From Haloferacaceae archaeon (GTDB lineage Archaea > Halobacteriota > Halobacteria > Halobacteriales > Haloferacaceae): 6,941 nt of DNA. The notes beneath the pieces were generated by a model. The model was not told where the DNA came from. It did no database searches and saw only the letters and a list, made by a program, of their open reading frames with translations. The stretch is from contig JAHENP010000123.1 in NCBI GenBank assembly GCA_018609965.1, positions 1 through 6,941 on the forward strand, written 5' to 3'. The position numbers were made by a program, and so were the translations under genes. This document shows positions 5,879-6,941 of this stretch, in pieces (positions within the stretch are counted from its first letter, which is position 1; the number at the start of each line of letters is the position of its first letter).

Positions 5879-6382
5879 GTGCAACACCGCACAGTCGACG
5901 ACTGCGACCAGACAGCGACGCGGACGGACGCCGACCGCCGACCGCTGACGGGGCCGCTGGCGGCGACGGACGTGGCGGTTGATCACTGCCGACTCGGACC
6001 GGGTGAGCAGCTCTCGCCGACGCCCGAGGGGTACGTCGACCGGGAGGCGGTGTTCCTTGTGACGGAAGGCACCGTGACGTTCCACACACCCGTCGCCGAC
6101 GGCGACAGTGTCACCCTCCCGGCGGGCGACGCCGTTCGATTCGCCCGCGGTGAGTTCCAGCTCGCGGTCAACGACGGCGACGAGGAGGCGGAACTGCTCG
6201 CGGTGGGTGCTCCCCGTGACGGTGACGAACTGTTCGTCTCCCGCGTCTGTCCGGCCTGTGAGACGGAGGCTGTCCGGGTGGTCCAACGCGAAGACGGGCG
6301 CGGGTTCGTCTGCCCGGACTGTGGCGAGGACGGTGACGATCCCGGTAGCCTGGAGAACGGGATGGGCGGAATTAGCCCCTAA
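5879..6382 (+). CDS. Degenerate cupin with intact zinc ribbon (downstream paralog)
   Basis: This 167-residue protein is a tandem copy of its upstream neighbour. The fold-defining segments are kept: TRTDADRR (14-21), the motif 1 tail FLVTEGTVTFHT (59-70), RFARGEFQLAVNDGDEEAE (87-105) and the ending LENGMGGISP. The metal ligands of motif 1 are gone: the positions of His50, His52 and Glu57 in the upstream copy are Glu50, Tyr52 and Ala57 here (segment PEGYVDREAVF). Motif 2 again has Gln94 instead of His. The zinc ribbon is complete, with CPAC (124-127) and CPDC (145-148). The frame is intact with acidic composition and G/C third positions, so this looks like a maintained protein, perhaps a regulatory or heteromeric partner of the first, rather than a pseudogene. 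GTG 5879 follows the previous TAA by three bases (CCC) without a Shine-Dalgarno, so translational coupling is likely. Confidence 0.82.
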   Translation: MQHRTVDDCDQTATRTDADRRPLTGPLAATDVAVDHCRLGPGEQLSPTPEGYVDREAVFLVTEGTVTFHTPVADGDSVTLPAGDAVRFARGEFQLAVNDGDEEAELLAVGAPRDGDELFVSRVCPACETEAVRVVQREDGRGFVCPDCGEDGDDPGSLENGMGGISP

Positions 6383-6435
6383 GCCCGCCCGACGCGGGGG
6401 TGACGTGTCGACCGTCGTTCACTCGCCTCTCGGTA

Positions 6436-6446
6436 CAGATTTTTCG
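6436..6446 (+). terminator. T-tract, candidate terminator of the cupin transcript
   Basis: A run of five T (6440-6444, within CAGATTTTTCG) lies 58 bases after the stop of the second cupin gene, in an otherwise GC-rich gap. Archaeal polymerase can terminate at U-rich tracts without a strong hairpin, and I see no convincing stem next to it. Confidence 0.35.
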
Positions 6447-6458
6447 TTCGGAGGAGGA

Positions 6459-6467
6459 ACACTCAAG
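6459..6467 (+). promoter_or_regulatory. Candidate promoter of the proline dehydrogenase gene
   Basis: ACACTCAAG resembles the haloarchaeal TATA-type element and is centred about 29 bases before the GTG at 6492. With an in-frame TGA at 6486-6488, this supports a leaderless start at 6492. The purine-rich GGAGGAGG just upstream (6450-6457) is too far from the start to act as a ribosome binding site. Confidence 0.45.
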
Positions 6468-6491
6468 CCCGACGCACCGGTACGCTGAGAC

Positions 6492-6941
6492 GTGCTTCCA
6501 CCAGTCGCCAGCAACTTCGTCGCCGGCGAGGACCCGGCGACGGCGTTCGAACACACGCGGCGCGCCAACAAGGACGGGGTCGCGGTGATCCTCAACCTCC
6601 TGGGCGAACACTACCACGAACGGGCACCGGCAGACGCGGACGCGGCGGCCTACGAGCGGCTGATCGCTGACTTGGGTGCCAGTGAGCTTGACGGCTGTGT
6701 GTCGGTGAAACCCTCACAGTTGGGGATCGATGCTGGTCCCGAGGTGTTCGAGGAGAACTTCCGCCGGGTCGTGGAGGCGGGTACCGACCACGACGTGTTC
6801 GTCTGGTGTGACATGGAGGACGCAACGACGACGGACACGACGCTGGACGCGTTCGAGACGCTCGCGACCGAACACGGCGGCGGTGTGGGCTTGTGTGTCC
6901 AGGCGAACCTCCGGCGGACTCGCGACGACTTAGAGCGACTC
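6492..6941 (+). CDS. Proline dehydrogenase family protein (FAD-dependent), 5' part
   Basis: This gene is cut by the right edge; 150 codons are present with no stop. The reading frame gives LPPVASNFVAGEDPATAFEH, then DGVAVILNLLGEHYHER (28-44), CVSVKPSQLGID (69-80), VFVWCDMEDATTTDTTLDAF (102-121) and VGLCVQANLRRTRDDLERL (132-150). These are the successive beta-strands of the proline dehydrogenase TIM barrel: the SVKPSQLG strand with its conserved Lys73, the D/E-rich CDMED strand, and the QANL strand before RRTRDDL. The family oxidises proline to pyrroline-5-carboxylate, passing electrons through FAD to the respiratory chain, as the first step of proline use. Archaeal forms are single-domain rather than fused to P5C dehydrogenase. 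GTG 6492 is the start because a TGA lies in frame two codons upstream. The catalytic C-terminal Arg-rich helix is beyond the window. Promoter evidence suggests its own transcript. Confidence 0.85.
   Translation, partial: MLPPVASNFVAGEDPATAFEHTRRANKDGVAVILNLLGEHYHERAPADADAAAYERLIADLGASELDGCVSVKPSQLGIDAGPEVFEENFRRVVEAGTDHDVFVWCDMEDATTTDTTLDAFETLATEHGGGVGLCVQANLRRTRDDLERL

Larger units (their letters stand above)
5369..6382 (+). repeat. Tandem gene duplication, 510-bp unit offset
   Basis: The two cupin genes are head-to-tail copies with starts exactly 510 bases apart. DNA identity persists in blocks at that same offset: 5411-5427 equals 5921-5937 (17 bases), and 5657-5679 equals 6167-6189 (23 bases). 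By eye the proteins match at 78 of the first 140 aligned residues without gaps, and a one-residue deletion lies in the ribbon loop of the second copy. The copies are well diverged, so the duplication is not recent. Confidence 0.85.

Noticed and set aside
5147..6286. Long minus-strand open frame (379 codons) opposite the cupin pair
   Set aside because: It lies antisense to two clearly coding genes with recognisable motifs. Long antisense frames are common in GC-rich DNA because stop codons are rare, and its translation has no recognisable domain.
6450..6457. GGAGGAGG as a Shine-Dalgarno for proline dehydrogenase
   Set aside because: It is about 35 bases from the GTG, and an in-frame stop at 6486-6488 rules out a nearer start in this frame.
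1..6941. CRISPR arrays, tRNA or rRNA genes, insertion sequences
   Set aside because: I saw no regularly spaced repeats, no cloverleaf-like or rRNA-like segments, and no transposase motifs or terminal inverted repeats flanking the low-GC cassette.

Overview
The window is high-GC, tightly packed DNA with acidic, Asp/Glu-rich proteins, many GTG starts and almost no Shine-Dalgarno sequences. TATA-like boxes lie about 26-29 bases upstream of several start codons, the pattern of leaderless transcripts. Together with purC, proline dehydrogenase and cupin proteins of recognisable haloarchaeal type, this points to the chromosome of a haloarchaeon (class Halobacteria); I cannot name the genus.

Layout from left to right. 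Positions 1-63 are the last codons of a gene cut by the window edge. Next on + comes a membrane-anchored protein resembling the haloarchaeal DUF7260 family (121-1101), then the purine-biosynthesis gene purC (1174-2220). Facing purC tail to tail, with one base between the stop codons, is a two-gene minus-strand cassette. Its promoter-proximal gene is an unrecognised 343-residue protein (2902-3933) and its second gene is a large PIN-domain putative nuclease (2222-2887). A 116-bp divergent promoter region (3934-4049) separates the cassette from a + strand M20-family zinc peptidase/deacylase (4050-5315). Two tandem cupin plus zinc-ribbon paralogs follow (5369-5875 and 5879-6382). The start of a proline dehydrogenase gene (from 6492) runs off the right edge.

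The backbone (purC, M20 hydrolase, cupins, proline dehydrogenase) looks like ordinary core or metabolic haloarchaeal content. The minus-strand cassette differs: hand counts of 60-base blocks give 37% GC (3781-3840) and 52% GC (3541-3600) inside the 343-residue gene and 58% (2521-2580) in the PIN gene, against 78% in the M20 gene (4681-4740). The order (upstream partner, 14-bp gap, downstream PIN protein), the composition and a perfect palindrome beside the likely transcription start suggest an acquired, possibly self-regulating toxin-antitoxin-like or RNA-targeting module. This is the best candidate in the window for an undescribed system, but its function is inference. The second point of interest is the cupin pair, in which the downstream copy has lost its metal ligands but kept its zinc ribbon.

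No stretch longer than 300 bases lacks a gene. I saw no tRNA, rRNA, CRISPR array or insertion sequence.
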